DNA of 64,000 nt, from NCBI GenBank assembly GCA_030762175.1, contig CM060833.1, forward strand, positions 2,705,501 through 2,769,500, read 5' to 3'. Numbering within the stretch: position 1 is the first letter of the stretch; each line of letters begins with the position of its first letter. Of this stretch, positions 1-11,599 are shown piece by piece. The translations under genes and the position numbers were made by a program. The DNA is from Metallyticus violacea (lineage: Eukaryota; Arthropoda; Insecta; Mantodea; Metallyticidae). The notes under the pieces are model-generated. The model searched no databases. It saw only the letters and a list, made by a program, of their open reading frames with translations, and was not told where the DNA came from.

Positions 1-415
1 TTCAACGTAATTAAATACATATCAGTCTATGTATTAAATATATAAAATATATGTCAATCAAATTAATACGTGACAGTGTAATTAAATACTTTCAACCTAA
101 TTAAATATATGTTAACATAATTCAATATATTTAATCTAATTAAAATTTAATTAATTATATTCATATAAAATAATTTAATATATTTCAACTTAATTAAACA
201 CATATCAACACAAACATATGGCACTAATTAATTACATGGCAGCGTAATTAAATATATGTAAATCTAATTAAATGCACTTCAACAAACTTAAAAACATTTC
301 AACCAACATAAAGCATGTCAATGTAATTAAATGCCTGTCAATTTATTCAACATTATTAAACAGATCAAATTAATTAAAAATTTGCAAGCATAATTAAATA
401 AATAAGAACCTAATA
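1..415. repeat. AT-rich degenerate satellite
   Basis: An irregular tandem array built on a motif like TCAACNTAATTAAAT, recurring about every 20-30 bases with many indels. It begins before the window edge and fades by about 415, so its full length is unknown. No coding potential is seen. Confidence 0.6.
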
Positions 416-1155
416 CCTCCAGTGGTGAATGTTAAATAACGGATTGTAAAACACATTACGAAAAGACTCAAAACTATAAAAATGTGAAAAAAAGTCTTAA
501 CAAATGCATGCGAGAAGAATCGGGTTTATATCCAAATTAGGAACGTCTCTAGTAAAATTAGGTGTAGCGGTTGTTGCAACACCATAAAGACGACTACATA
601 AATTAAAACCCGCAAGCAAATCGCTAAATTGTGCTCTAAATATTAGCGGCATTTTCAGTCCTGGGGCGTTGAACTCTTAAGACGGTAGTTGCAGCCTTTA
701 AGAAATGTGTTTTACGGGATCATTCACAGCCCAAGGGTCGTCATGCTCGGCGGCGTCTGCTCCATGGCAAAGTACAACATTTCAAATATTACGCAAAGGG
801 CAAAAATAGCCGCAAGTAAAACAAACGTTTTCCCTTTCCTTTTGATGTTTGGGAACAAAGTTCAGCAGCCGCTGGACAGAAAACTGAGCATGGCATAACG
901 CGACAGTCATGCACCTGTGCGTGCTTACCGGAAACGGGAAGTTGCTAACTAGGGTAACTCTGGTTAAATTTAGAACAGCCTGGAAACCAACAACAGCAAC
1001 CTCTGATGGCGATAATGGCTAGTTGTCTGGTGATCTCTTAAGAGCTTAAAAAGAAGCAGAACCGCATAGCACGTCTTTGCAGTCACTCCCCGCTTGTTAA
1101 ACGCTGAGTGTTCACAACTTCGGAAGAGTTTTAGAACAAGAACTCCGGATTAGAG
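416..1155. other. No recognised feature
   Basis: Mixed-composition DNA without a recognisable gene. The 69-codon frame at 689-898 has no family signature and no visible splice context. I see nothing to annotate here. Confidence 0.5.
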
Positions 1156-1160
1156 TTAGT

Positions 1161-1444
1161 TCTCACAATACAGAAAAATGCCTCAAAACTCGATTAATTC
1201 TCACGAAGTAGAGAAATGCCTCAAATTCCGGGGTGAGAATTCTCACAAAGTAGAGAAATGCTTCAAATTCCGGGTGAGAATTCTCACGAACTAGAGAAAT
1301 GCCTCAAATTCCGGGTGAGAATTCTCACAAAGTAGAGAAATGCTTCAAATTCCGGGTGAGAATTCTCACAAAGTAGAGAAATGCCTCAAATTCCGGGTGA
1401 GAATTCTCACAAAGTAGAGAAATGCCTCAAATTCCGGGTGAGAG
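1161..1444. repeat. 41-bp tandem repeat, seven units
   Basis: Units start at about 1161, 1199, 1241, 1282, 1323, 1364 and 1405. The consensus reads from TCTCACAAAGTAGAG through AAATGCCTCAAATTCCGGG to TGAGAAT. The last five units are nearly identical while the first two are diverged, as expected if array growth is recent at the right side. Each internal junction contains the perfect 14-base palindrome GTGAGAATTCTCAC, which includes an EcoRI site. Confidence 0.93.
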
Positions 1445-2755
1445 TTAATTGCGCAGAAGTTGTAAATGACTGTGAAAACCTCTCCCGCAGAAAGTTTATC
1501 TTTTTTACTTCTATGGTTGCAGTTTTTTCCAAGAGAAATTTTTGATATTACCGGCCGTACACTTACACAACACAAACTTTGATTTCACTTTTACGCTTGA
1601 GATATACCAAGAACCGTGTTATTGTTACGCCTGTCAATCAGAAAAGTTTTGCCTATAATCACGACATGGAAATTAACTCCGTTCTCCCTTTCAGCAAGTG
1701 CAGTACACGATTACTATCATTAGATCATGAAATGACTGCAAGGAAAATGCAATAAGGAAAAGAAAGTTTCAAACACGTTTATAAATATTGTTATGTTGAC
1801 CACTAGGCCCTTGTTTTTGTTTTAGGGTTTTTACTGTTACAATTTTGGACTGTTTTATTTTTCCGCTCTTGCGGCTAAGTTTTAATACCCGCCGTTTGTT
1901 TGTTGACCAGTTTACCCTTTTGGGGGGTTTTATGTTTACCTTTTGGACCATTGACGACTCCCGTGTTTTCAGCCCTTGCAGCAACGGTCTAGTTTGTTGT
2001 TATGTTTATTACCCTTGTTATTTGTTTTGGGGTTTGTACTTTATTGCCTACAGGGCTACTGCGTTTATCTTCTACGATGTTCTTGTGTAGATTACTTATT
2101 TATTTAACTCTGGCACAGTTTTTAGTGTGTTTGGGCGCTAATGACCTCAGATGTTCTGCGCCCCTTAAACAATAATCATCATCATCATTGACCACTAGGC
2201 AGTGGTTCGATTTTACCTGCTGTTTATAAGAATTTTATTTTTTCCTTTACGTTTCTTATACGTCGTTGAAATTACCTACACATCAACATTTAGAAAAACT
2301 GTGGGATATATTCCAGATATTCCAGGAGGGGCTTCATTGCCATTTTTTCAACAATCGAGACAGTTTCCCTGCGCCTTTAACTCGACAGAAGTAAAAAAGC
2401 AAGTTATGGATCAGCAATAACTTGTATTCTGTTTCTTTCTTTTGTGGCTAGTGGGATTTTTTGACTAGTGGCCTGCTCAGACTGAATTTCCCTTTTGCGC
2501 CGTAAGTTTTCCTAGTGCGCATTTGCAAAGTGCCAGGGGAAAGATTTTACTAATTAACAATAGAAAAACGGAAGACTTGAACCTCCATAAACACAAAAAG
2601 AATTTTACATTTAGTGTTGAACAGAAGAAGTCAAGTTCGTGTGACGGCTTGACAGTGAAGATGCTAAATTTCCAAAAGGCACAGTTGATTAGTAAAATAT
2701 ATCAGAAAGTTTCTCCATCATATGTAATAGAGATTACTAAAACAATATAAGAAAA
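1445..2755. other. No recognised feature
   Basis: Several 70-80-codon frames occur on both strands (for example 1845-2090 and 2523-2750), but none shows a known domain or splice context. Probably old intergenic or intronic DNA. Confidence 0.4.
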
Positions 2756-2810
2756 GTCGTGACGCAGGAACTCTGTAAACTAAGCGAATTGATCACCAAT
2801 TTTTTTTTAA

Positions 2811-3074
2811 TTGTGTTTAACGCCCGTTTTTACTACTGAAGCACCACAGGCGGAGGACACTGAAGACACATGAGATGGGATGATATATTGGGAAAGAATT
2901 TTTTAGGAAGGAAACGTTCCAGGCCTAAGTTTAGGGTACCTCCACGGCATTTGCCATTTATGAGGACTGAGTAAAACCTGGGAAAAAAAACCCAGTTAGG
3001 GAGGACGGTCCTGGAGAGATTCGAACCCAAAACCTCCCACTCACGCGCCTTAACGACCTTGGCCATCCTTGGCA
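2811..3074 (-). mobile_element. SINE-A copy 1 (tRNA-derived)
   Basis: Read on minus, the head has a type-II tRNA-like A box (TGGCCAAGGTCGTTAAGG) and a B box (GGTTCGAATC), the two RNA polymerase III internal promoter elements. A ~190-bp family body follows, ending in GTTAAACA and an A-rich tail. It is non-autonomous and would depend on LINE reverse transcriptase. It interrupts composite repeat E. Confidence 0.9.
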
Positions 3075-3235
3075 GTACCATAACCAAGTTGGATATCTTT
3101 AAAAATTAATATAAAATCCAAATTATGGTCTTGTTAATTAATGAGATTAAGTTTGGCATTACTGTGTATTATTGGGGAATAAAATTAGAATTCTTACAAT
3201 TTATAAATATCACAAAAGAAAAATCACATTTTCAG

Positions 3236-3236
3236 A

Positions 3237-3287
<51 letters not shown>

Positions 3288-3288
3288 G
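3236..3288. repeat. (ATT)n microsatellite inside repeat E
   Basis: About 17 uninterrupted ATT units. The same microsatellite sits at the same internal position of the related copies at 32182 and 58171. Confidence 0.95.
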
Positions 3289-4149
3289 AGTATAAATCAC
3301 AAAAATTAATGGTATACTATTAATTAAATAAAACATATGACCACCGATAGACAAAGCTATACTGTGTGGGTATTTTTAAATGTAACCATGTTTATGAACT
3401 GAGCCCTTGATATCATCTTTACATTCGCTAAAATAGAGAGAAATAACAGAAAGTTTCGAGTTACATTCTGTATTTAAGATGATGTTCATATGTTTCAATA
3501 AAACAAAAACATGTCACTATTTAAAAACAATTGCAATGTATTAAGTAAATAAAAACAGTCGAAAGTTACATTGATTTTCAGTGGCTTTGAAATTTAATTT
3601 AAATGTTATTAACATGTAACGTAAACATTTTCTGAATGTTATTACAGAGCGCTCTTACATACAAATACAATTCTCACACACATATTAGATTAATATTTCA
3701 CGTTTGATATCTTCACGACGATGCTTTTCTTAAACATAAAACATGTGAAACGTTATAAATACAGTTTATATACTGAATTAATTTGTCCTTATAATTTGAA
3801 ACAATTGAGAGAAAATTAAACGTAAGAACACTTTTTAAATTTCGGTTTTCAGGTACACCCTTAGTCCAATGCTACAATTTCCCTAATTTTTGGAACAAAA
3901 GTTTTAATACTTAAATTATAGGTACTTAAATTTATTGTAAAAAAAAAAATATACTGGCGGCGCTAGAGCGAGTTTTAAACTTCCACTTTCAGTTATACCC
4001 CCACTCTTAATGATCCGATTTCCCTGATTTTCAGAAACTATTTTTCTGGTTTCATTTAAATGGTATATACGGAGTTTCGTCGAGAAAAAAAAAAAGCAAT
4101 AACAATTGCGGCCGCTAGAGCGTTAACACACACACTCACGCATATCAGG

Positions 4150-4785
4150 TGAGTTTGTCGGAAGATGGGCCACTTTTCAAGCGAAAATTGCGCTTTAAGT
4201 CCATTTTCTTTGCTAACCAACTATTTATTAAATGAATAATTGAGTCTCAACATTCAGAGGAAAAGTGGTTTAGTGTCATAAGGTACTTTGCACTAAGTAC
4301 AACTCAAAAACAAACGATTCGTTTACTGAGAGCCGATATTGCAAACTTTTACATTACCGTATGCATATAGTCAACCACACAACTGAGTAAACGCTGCTGA
4401 TTTATGGGCCCACAGTTAGGGCATAAAGATTATTTACATTTTGGTGGAAACTATGACTACCTTATGTTGTTTAAATGCGAAACAAAAACTGTCATACAAA
4501 CAAAGCATTGGTGACTGGCTTGAACCGAGAAAGTCCGGAGTTACGACCGTTCTGCTGTACATCAATCGACATTGGCATTGTTCATGTCCCCCCCCCCCCA
4601 ATTAAGAGTTGGAAATCGATATCATAACACTAATTTTAAGAGCCCCCGAGTTTTTAACGAAATTATAATTTTAATAGTTCTTGGTTGTCTGTCGCATTTG
4701 ACGCAAAGTAACACTTTACTCCTCAGGCGTATGCTATCATACAAAGTTTGTGCCACTCCTTCGCTATGCCTTATCTATCTATGAA
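4150..4785. other. No recognised feature
   Basis: AT-rich intergenic-type sequence with a poly-C run near 4589. No domain, RNA gene or clear repeat is recognised. Confidence 0.4.
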
Positions 4786-4899
4786 GCGACGGGAAGCTCA
4801 ACAGCAAAAACTTTCCGGAATGCTCATAAACGTCACTTGCAATGATGCCCCCTGTTAGAACATCCGGTGCTGATGCGGAGACTGTCATCCTGAGTAATC

Positions 4900-5495
4900 C
4901 GCACACGGCAGTTGGCAGTTTCTGTGATGCCAAGTTTGCACCTATACCAGGGAATCCACGTGAGAGATTCCGAAGCCCCAGTGAACTTCTGTGAATGAAT
5001 ACTGGGTCCAGTTGCAAATGATATGGGGTTCGTATCCAGAATACTGTTTTCTGGTAAATGGAGATTCCACGACAGTGGGACAGTAAATCGCCATTACATG
5101 CATTATTGGAGTGTTGACCGTCCCCACTGAATAAGGGAGTGAATGTCTGTCTGGTGTGGAATCTTGGATGACCATCTTATTGCGACAATTTCTTTGGCCT
5201 GCAACTTCTCCAGAATGAGCTCCCACTGTTACTAGAGAAAGCACCACTGCAGGAGCGAATAACCATGTGATTTCAATACGATGGTACCCCACCGCACAGG
5301 CTGATGACGTCAGCAATCATCTAAATGCGGCACATACTGGTTATTGTATAGGAACACAAGGATCACTGTCCCGTCCTGATGTAACGCCTCTTGACTTCTT
5401 CATCTGGGGTTATTTAAAGCAACAAGTTTATGCAGAAGATCCAGAGGTCATTTCACGCCCGAGCAGTGTTTCAAACAAGTAGATTAAATGTACCA
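4900..5495 (+). mobile_element. Degenerate mariner-like transposase relic 1
   Basis: Three plus-strand frames give recognisable pieces of a Tc1/mariner DDE transposase. VNRHYMHYWSVDRPH lies near 5080-5125, FQYDGTPPHRL near 5269-5300 (second catalytic Asp region), and TPLDFFIWGYLK near 5381-5415 (third Asp region). Frameshifts and stops separate them, so no functional protein can be made. The N-terminal DNA-binding part is not seen. Terminal repeats were not located. Known family role: cut-and-paste transposition at TA sites. Confidence 0.75.
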
Positions 5496-6490
5496 TGTGC
5501 GTTTAAACCCTTACCTCAGCGATAGGATAGAGTACTAAACAATAATGACATATTACATAAAAAGAAAAATAATTGAAAATTAAAACGATATTAACAATGA
5601 TTATAAATATTACAACACATTAAAAATAAGTGCACAAATGTGGTTTGAACCATCTTTACTACAGACGGATTTTCTACCACCCCACACACTTGTTGCAACT
5701 GAGTTATTTCGCAGCACGAGAGTTTTAACAGATTAAAACATATGAAGTACTTGCTAGTTCGTCAACTGTCTATTTATAAATAAAATGTAACATCTGCCAT
5801 ATTAATAGTCATTTCGCTAAGTGTGCAACCAACCATGTTAGAGACACAATTTACATAGACACCATCATGGTAAGAGCAATGAATTGCTGATTGCATAAAA
5901 CTGCAAAAGTAGGGGCAACTGACTCGCCCGATATGTGTGCGTGTGTTTTTTCATTGTCATTTTCGGCGCCTAGCAGGCAGGATCGATGGAGATTTAAAGA
6001 AATATTTCAAAAATCGTTTCACCGATACAACCGAAATTCTCGCTAAAACGTCAATATTTGAAACGATACCTAGGAACGAAATAGCTGCTTGCCTGAAATG
6101 TCTGGTACAAGTTACGGGATTTGCTTTTATTACAAAACCGGATATTATCGCCTACTGCATGTTAATATTTTATCTATCGAGCTGAAAATCCGGTTTTAAT
6201 TGAACTTTTTATGAAAAAAAAAAACAATAAAAGAAATAAAACGCACAAGATCCCTGTCCACGTGTTCTGTGACCATGAACAGAATAAAATACATAACCTG
6301 CAGCATTTGAGGAAACAAAAGCTGTAAAAAATATTTGCGGCACATTTTAGAGTGTTTGAAAATTTCAACACAGTAATTGCAGAGACTGTGGAGAGATCTT
6401 GGACAAGCAATTTGATATAGGTAGATTTTCTACTGTACATATTTCAAAGTTATGATACTAAGTATGTAAAAGACCAGTACGGCACTGACT
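5496..6490. other. Unassigned, partly repeat-derived
   Basis: Mostly AT-rich sequence. A segment at 5925-6050 resembles 7380-7470 and 19525-19600 (shared GGATCGATGGAGATTT and CATTGTCATTTT pieces), so part of it is an interspersed repeat related to family D. The 82-codon frame at 5937-6185 lies on this repeat and is not a gene. Confidence 0.35.
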
Positions 6491-6494
6491 TCAT

Positions 6495-6590
6495 TCAAAT
6501 AATATCGTCCGGCAAGAGCTGCGTAAACTCAGCGAATTCCTCAGCAATTGAATTTGTGAAAGTTATTACAGAGCGCTAGGGCAGAGGATG
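6495..6590 (-). repeat. Solo end motif of repeat E/D
   Basis: Minus-strand copy of the family end: AGAGCGCTCTGTAATAAC-like sequence, then AATTCGCTGAGTTTACGCAG. It matches the ends at 17335-17405, 22815-22900 and 58330-58382. No body or tandem units are attached here. Confidence 0.6.
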
Positions 6591-6599
6591 TCATATAAT

Positions 6600-6965
6600 A
6601 ATAAGTAACTCTTAACTGAAGATATACATGGTGTTTAACAAATAACGTAACTTTCAGCCTTAAGTAAATGCTTTTCCCGTATCAATATTATTTTATTTAC
6701 GTGTTATATTGTTAGCTTAACGTTTCCAGTATAAATCTAAATGGAATGCGATTAAAGGCCACATAGTTAATTTAAGGTGTACCGTTGTGTTCTCTCTATC
6801 TGCGTTTATTGTACACTTTACACTACCAAGGTAATAAGAGTACATACACTAAGCTAAAAATGTGTACATGCTCCCTGGAATTCGGTTTTTTCCGCTGCCA
6901 TGACGGCCGCTGTCTGTAAGGGTTCGATCATGTCCTTGAGCATGCTAAACTATTCCCTCCATACT
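6600..6965. other. Unassigned; short repeat shared with 15670
   Basis: The stretch around 6640-6700 (GTAACTTTCAGCCTTAAG, then ATGCTTTT and TATTTACGTG) resembles 15675-15735, which suggests a further small interspersed repeat. Boundaries were not found. Confidence 0.3.
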
Positions 6966-6967
6966 TT

Positions 6968-7240
6968 TTCATGTCGGTAACCATACCTGCCTTCTAAACC
7001 CAAGATCGCGGCTTCAATTTCGACCAAGATCGATAAATTTTTTCGGGCGTAAAATTCCTATGTGTGGCTTCCTTCTGAAGGGAAGTAAAGCTGTGGGTCC
7101 CGTGTCGTACATTACGGCACGATAAAGAACCTCAAGTCGAAAAGAAGAGGCCTCTGAGCAAAATTTATCGATCGTATCACCCCCTGAATTAAATGGGACG
7201 TTGATGATCTGAGATGTTAAAGAGCGTCCACAAATAAACT
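6968..7240 (+). mobile_element. SINE-B copy 1, 5'-truncated
   Basis: Starts inside the tRNA-like head (GGTAACCATACCTGCC) and continues through the body landmarks GGGAAGTAAAG, GTCCCGTGTCGTACATT and AAAGAACCTCAAG to TTAAAGAGCGTCC. The B box is damaged and the first part of the A box is missing, so this copy is unlikely to be transcribed by RNA polymerase III. Confidence 0.85.
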
Positions 7241-7245
7241 AAATC

Positions 7246-7940
7246 AACAACCACCAATGATCTAATTTTGCTGATTAATGAACTCGAAGAATTGTTTGTT
7301 AATTGATGGTTACATGCAGAGTTTCGTCGAGAAAAAACAAAGATTGCGCTCGCCAGGACGTTAACAGACACGCACAAGCACACGCATTTTTTTTCATCGT
7401 CATTTTTGGTAGTTAGTAAATTTCTCAAAAATCTTGTCATGGTTACAACCGCAATAATCGCTAATAATGGATAGAGGTTGTGGAAAGTGTTTCTTTGGCT
7501 CAGTCGATCAAGTCTAAGCGAATCATTGTTACAGAATTCAGACTCTCTTTTTAATGTGTTTATTTCTTTTACATCTTATGTATAAATAATCTACACAAGA
7601 ACCTTTTACATCAGTAGTGAAACTCTTTGTACACAGGACCTCGTTTTCGAGCATGAAGTATTAAAAGACCCCTCCTTTCCCCTCTTCCATTCTTCGCGGC
7701 TTAATAATCATTCATTTACAAATTCGCGCCTACATTCCAACAATGTGATAATTAAACTATTTTCTGTTCATTGTAAGAAAGGAGCATAGGCCGTAAATAT
7801 CCCTCCGCGTTAATCCGTTTTAATTAACTACCGCAGCGAAACAATAAACGGCAGTAATTATAGGGTATTTTTTATAATTACGAATCGTGTACACGTAGGT
7901 GTAACAACTAACACTTTTCTTTATTTCAAAACGAATGGCG
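7246..7940. other. No gene recognised
   Basis: 7315-7470 contains a diverged repeat-D-like piece (GTTTCGTCGAGAAAA, then the CATCGTCATTTT segment). The rest shows no recognisable structure. Confidence 0.35.
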
Positions 7941-7944
7941 CGTT

Positions 7945-8770
7945 TTATACCTCAAATATAAAGTAACGTCTATAGAGAATGTTCTCCATCCTACATAAAG
8001 TACAACTCTTTCCATGTTGGAGGATTGTGTTATCAATATCATAAATCTCGGGGGCGCATGACGTAAAGTCTTTAGTTTCTAAGTAACCCCATAGGAAGAA
8101 GTCCCGGTCACAGGTGCTTGGAGAGTATCCGGTCGTCATTTTGCGCCTTTTTTAAAGACGGTGATTATGTGCATGCCCGCAGGTGGAACACCACGAAACT
8201 TATTTGGGCAGGAGACTCCGTGAATGTTTCCACTGCATGGACTGGTGTAGGTTACCATGACACTTCACCACTCGCTAACTTCTCCAAACAGAAACGACAA
8301 ACACTTTAGGGAACTGTACCGTCATTTTCAACCGTTTCCAAGTGGACCAAGGAGTTCAAATGCGGCCGCGAAAGTTTGGAAGACGATCAAAATGCGTCAG
8401 CAATTTGCGATGACTTGGCCTGGGGGATTTTCATGCTGCATTTCCAGTAGCCGACGACAGAGTACAGCACTTTTGTACTTCTGTGCCCGCGTCAAGCACC
8501 GTGTGCAAACACTTTTCATATTCAAACGTGGTGAATGTGGAGTGCTGGGTTGCGCACGGCATGTAGCGCCATCCTGTTGAAAATATCCATGACCCAGCTC
8601 TATATCGTCCATTGCTCAACAAACGCCGGCGATACTCAGCAGTGTCCACAGTTTGGTTGTAAAAAATATAATAGTGTTTGCCTTTTTCACTCAATGAAAG
8701 TAATACAGGCGCTAGATGGCGGTTGTAGACACAGTGTAACAGAGATGAGGTGCAGAAAGGAATAAGCACA
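7945..8770. mobile_element. Scrambled mosaic of mariner fragments
   Basis: At least three transposase pieces lie here in non-canonical order. Minus 8397-8612 contains YFQQDGATCRAQ (second catalytic Asp region), followed downstream by KYKSAVLCRRLLEMQHENP, a segment that belongs before the catalytic core in this family. Minus 7945-8139 contains DRDFFLWGYLE (third Asp region). Plus 8300-8400 encodes FSTVSKWTKEFKCGRESLED, an N-terminal helix-turn-helix segment on the opposite strand. Nested insertion plus inversion is the likely history. All frames are short and broken. Confidence 0.7.
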
Positions 8771-8799
8771 TTCGGCGCGGTGTTTTGTCCTCCTGGCTA

Positions 8800-9590
8800 C
8801 CAATAATTGTTGCAAATCTTTCTTTTGAAAAACAAATTTTAAAAGAAGATCAATAATTTTTTTTCTGTACTTTCCACCTAAGTATGCAGTTTCAACAGCC
8901 TTTTATTTAGTTGTGGCAGTTAAATCGAAGTCTGGAGATAAACTTCATTTTACTGATTCGTTACCAAATTGTAACACTGAATCATAAGCGTCAATATTCC
9001 CGGGAGACCGCGATATTGACGGACGACCAGTATTCACATTGTGTTCAGATTCTCTACCACTGGCTAACCCCCCAGGTGAAAACGGTCTCCTGTGCAGACA
9101 CCGCAATGAATGTGTGCAGTTTTGACGCCTTCCATCTTGTTAATGTCTTTCTCTACTTGGCAACATGTTCTTCAGTTCAGACAAAGGATAGGAATAAACT
9201 GCAGTTAGAAAGTGAGTAGCTAATACATAACATGACACTAAATCATTTCTTCCTGTGATCATTCTGTAGAAATTAACAGTTTACACACATTATGTGATAT
9301 TTATACGTTCCTTTAAAACAAAACATCAAATTCTTTAAATGTAATGAGTGAATAAATTCATCTTTCCCAGTTGATATAATAATATATTAATATTTACAAA
9401 TATCCACCATGAGCCCTTAAATAGCATCCTGCTGCCTCCTTGGTACGTGAACCACAGTTTGGGAAACTTTACTCTAAAATAAGATACAAGAGCTTTACGA
9501 TAATAAACAATCATAATTTTTACAGGCGTGATTTATCGCGCTAAAATTTAAAATTTACAATATTTGTTAACTAAATACAATGTACGTGTG
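8800..9590. other. No recognised feature
   Basis: AT-rich sequence. The 102-codon frame at 8911-9219 has no recognisable family. No terminal repeats were identified. Confidence 0.4.
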
Positions 9591-9599
9591 TGAAAGTTG

Positions 9600-10320
9600 A
9601 GACACGCTCAGTTCCGTTTAGAGCAAAAAGGCGATGCGACGAACAACATGCTGCTTTCAAATTCTGCTATTGTCTGAACAAATCTCCAGCTGAGGTCTAT
9701 GGAGATTTTTTCTTCACTACATCTGGAAGATGGTTTAAAATGTTTAAAGAGGGGATGCAATAATTTCATCAGTTTGTGCTCTAATGGAAGAAAACATCAA
9801 CATCGCAACTGTCATAGCGAGAGATGTTAAGAACACTTTCAGAAATTCTAAACTTTTCACTTGTTAACACGAGACGTGTTCCAAAAATTCTATGCACAGA
9901 TTTGAAGATGACGTTACAGGAAGGTGCACAATTTCTTATGAAACTTGAATACACACCGAGAACAAATAGGAAATCCCTATGTAGTCAGCAAAAGTGGTTG
10001 CTTCTGCTGGAAAAGCTATGGTCATCTTATTTTTAATATTCAAGGAATGGTTTACATGCACACACACTCAACTGTAACTGGACAATACTACAGAGATGTG
10101 CTGAAAACTCCCAAGACCACAAACGTCACATTTCCGTTCAAAAAAACTAGCTGCTCCATCACAATAATATCTTACAAATATAATCCAGATTTAGTCCCGT
10201 GCCACTTTTCCCTTTTCCCCAAATTGAAGAAACACCTTGGAACGAGGATTTTCCACCATGACTTTGAAGACTGGCAGTAACCCTGGAACAGGTGCAACCT
10301 TGGGGCTACCTTTAGAAAGA
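9600..10320 (+). mobile_element. Degenerate mariner-like transposase relic 2
   Basis: An N-terminal segment near 9620-9750 reads IKFCYCLNKSPAEVYGDFF-like residues across frames. The central part near 10000-10110 has KAMVILFL and FNIQGMVYMHTHSTVTGQYY, typical of the region before the second catalytic Asp in Mos1-type transposases. Near 10185-10270, LVPCHFSLFPKLKKHLG corresponds to the third catalytic region, where His stands at the expected Asp. Multiple frameshifts make it a pseudogene. Confidence 0.75.
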
Positions 10321-10639
10321 AAAGCCCCATACATAACGATAAATTACTTATTTTTATTCAGTGTCGTACTGTCAAATGGATAGATGAAGACTTTTCGAGT
10401 TTTTTATAGCACCAAATCTTAAAAACATTTGTAGTCAGCTAGAACATCAAGATTTCCTCGCAAAGCAGGTTTCAAGACATTCTAAAGCAAATGTTTACCC
10501 CTTTTAGTTTTATACTAAGTTTTGAATGTATAAATTAACTTCTCTTCGCGTACCATAGATCCCTGGTCTCAAATTGTTGCCTATAACTTCTGTATAGTCT
10601 GAAACAGGAAGATTGCTTAGTCTAAAGGTTTTATGAGAG

Positions 10640-11590
10640 CTGTTGAAAAGTCTGGTAAATTTTAAAGAAATGTCGGGAAATTTTGTTAATCTACACCATT
10701 GTTGGTAAGAATGATTCGTGTAACGGTTTTAGACAAAATGTCGGCCAATTGTAATATACATTTAATTGTTGACAGCGTGATAGTGTCACACGTGGCAGTA
10801 TTTCGTGCTGTCACCAAACATTTCCATTTAAAGGGTTGGACTGCAAAACAGATCAAAGCAAAGTTGACACTCATACGGACTCTGTACCGTTTGAAGACCG
10901 TTTTATTTCCGGATGAATGAGTTTAAACGTGGTAGGAGCAGCACTGAAGATGAAGCGCGCTACGGCCGCCTTATACAAAATAAATCACTGAAAAATATTC
11001 ACTATATCGCAATGCAGTGATAGCCGAGAATGAAGGAGTGCACGAGAAATGTCAAAGCTGTGTGCACATTGGCGCAGCGACTGTTGACTGTTGACCAAAA
11101 ATATATGCGGAAGGTTTCAACACAGGATTGGCACTGTTTAATCGTCGATCCGTGACCAGAGGGTCTACCATTACAATACGGAGACAAAGCAGCAGTAAAT
11201 GTGAGAGCGAGAAAGGTGATAACCATACCTGGGACCTATTATGTTTCATTGTTTGAACGGAAAACTACCAACATTGCCACACAAAATGTCTCCAGCAGTC
11301 GCAATGGCCAAGCGCATGAATTGGTTTCTCGTCCCCCTAATCAGCTCCCAAGTGTCTTTTTCCTATTCCCGAACTTGAACATTTGGTTGGTGAGAGGAAT
11401 AGTTCATCAAATGAGGGAGTGATCGTTGCAGTCAATGAGCACTGTGCAGTTTTTCCGATGTGATGAAATAATTTGGAAGCTCGCTGGACCAAGTGCGGAG
11501 ACATCGATGGAGAAATGAAGCGTGTATGTGAAGGAAAAGTATTTTTATTTGCATGTTCACGAGCATCATATTTTGGGTATCTCACATACA
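10640..11590 (+). mobile_element. Degenerate mariner-like transposase relic 3
   Basis: The N-terminal helix-turn-helix is recognisable as KHFHLKGWTAKQIKAKL at 10819-10870, then RGRSSTEDEARYGR near 10930-10975. A linker reads LLTVDQKYMRKVS near 11080-11120. The region of the third catalytic Asp reads NQLPSVFFLFPNLNIWL near 11340-11390, with the Asp lost. ARWTKCGDIDGE near 11473-11510 matches the usual C-terminus. The central catalytic part is largely missing and frames are broken. Confidence 0.7.
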
Positions 11591-11599
11591 TGTGTCTGT

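Larger units (their letters stand above)
2757..4140 (-). repeat. Composite repeat E/D, copy 1 (minus), interrupted by a SINE
   Basis: The minus-strand body at 3100-3840 matches 57620-58330 on the plus strand nearly end to end. Shared landmarks are the GGTATACTATTAATTAAAT segment and the GAGCCCTTGATATCATC segment. At 2757-2800 lies the family end motif (AATTCGCTTAGTTTACAGAG read on minus). At 3841-4140 are about two diverged copies of the ~137-bp D unit, with the CTCTAGCG core. A SINE-A sits at 2811-3074 between end motif and body. An (ATT)n run at 3236-3288 is internal to the body. No protein is encoded. Confidence 0.75.

Noticed and set aside
1161..1444. Regular 41-bp repeats resembling a CRISPR array
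   Set aside because: The units are contiguous with no unique spacers, the setting is eukaryotic and there are no cas genes.
4942..5316. 124-codon open frame on minus
   Set aside because: It is antisense to the mariner relic read on plus.
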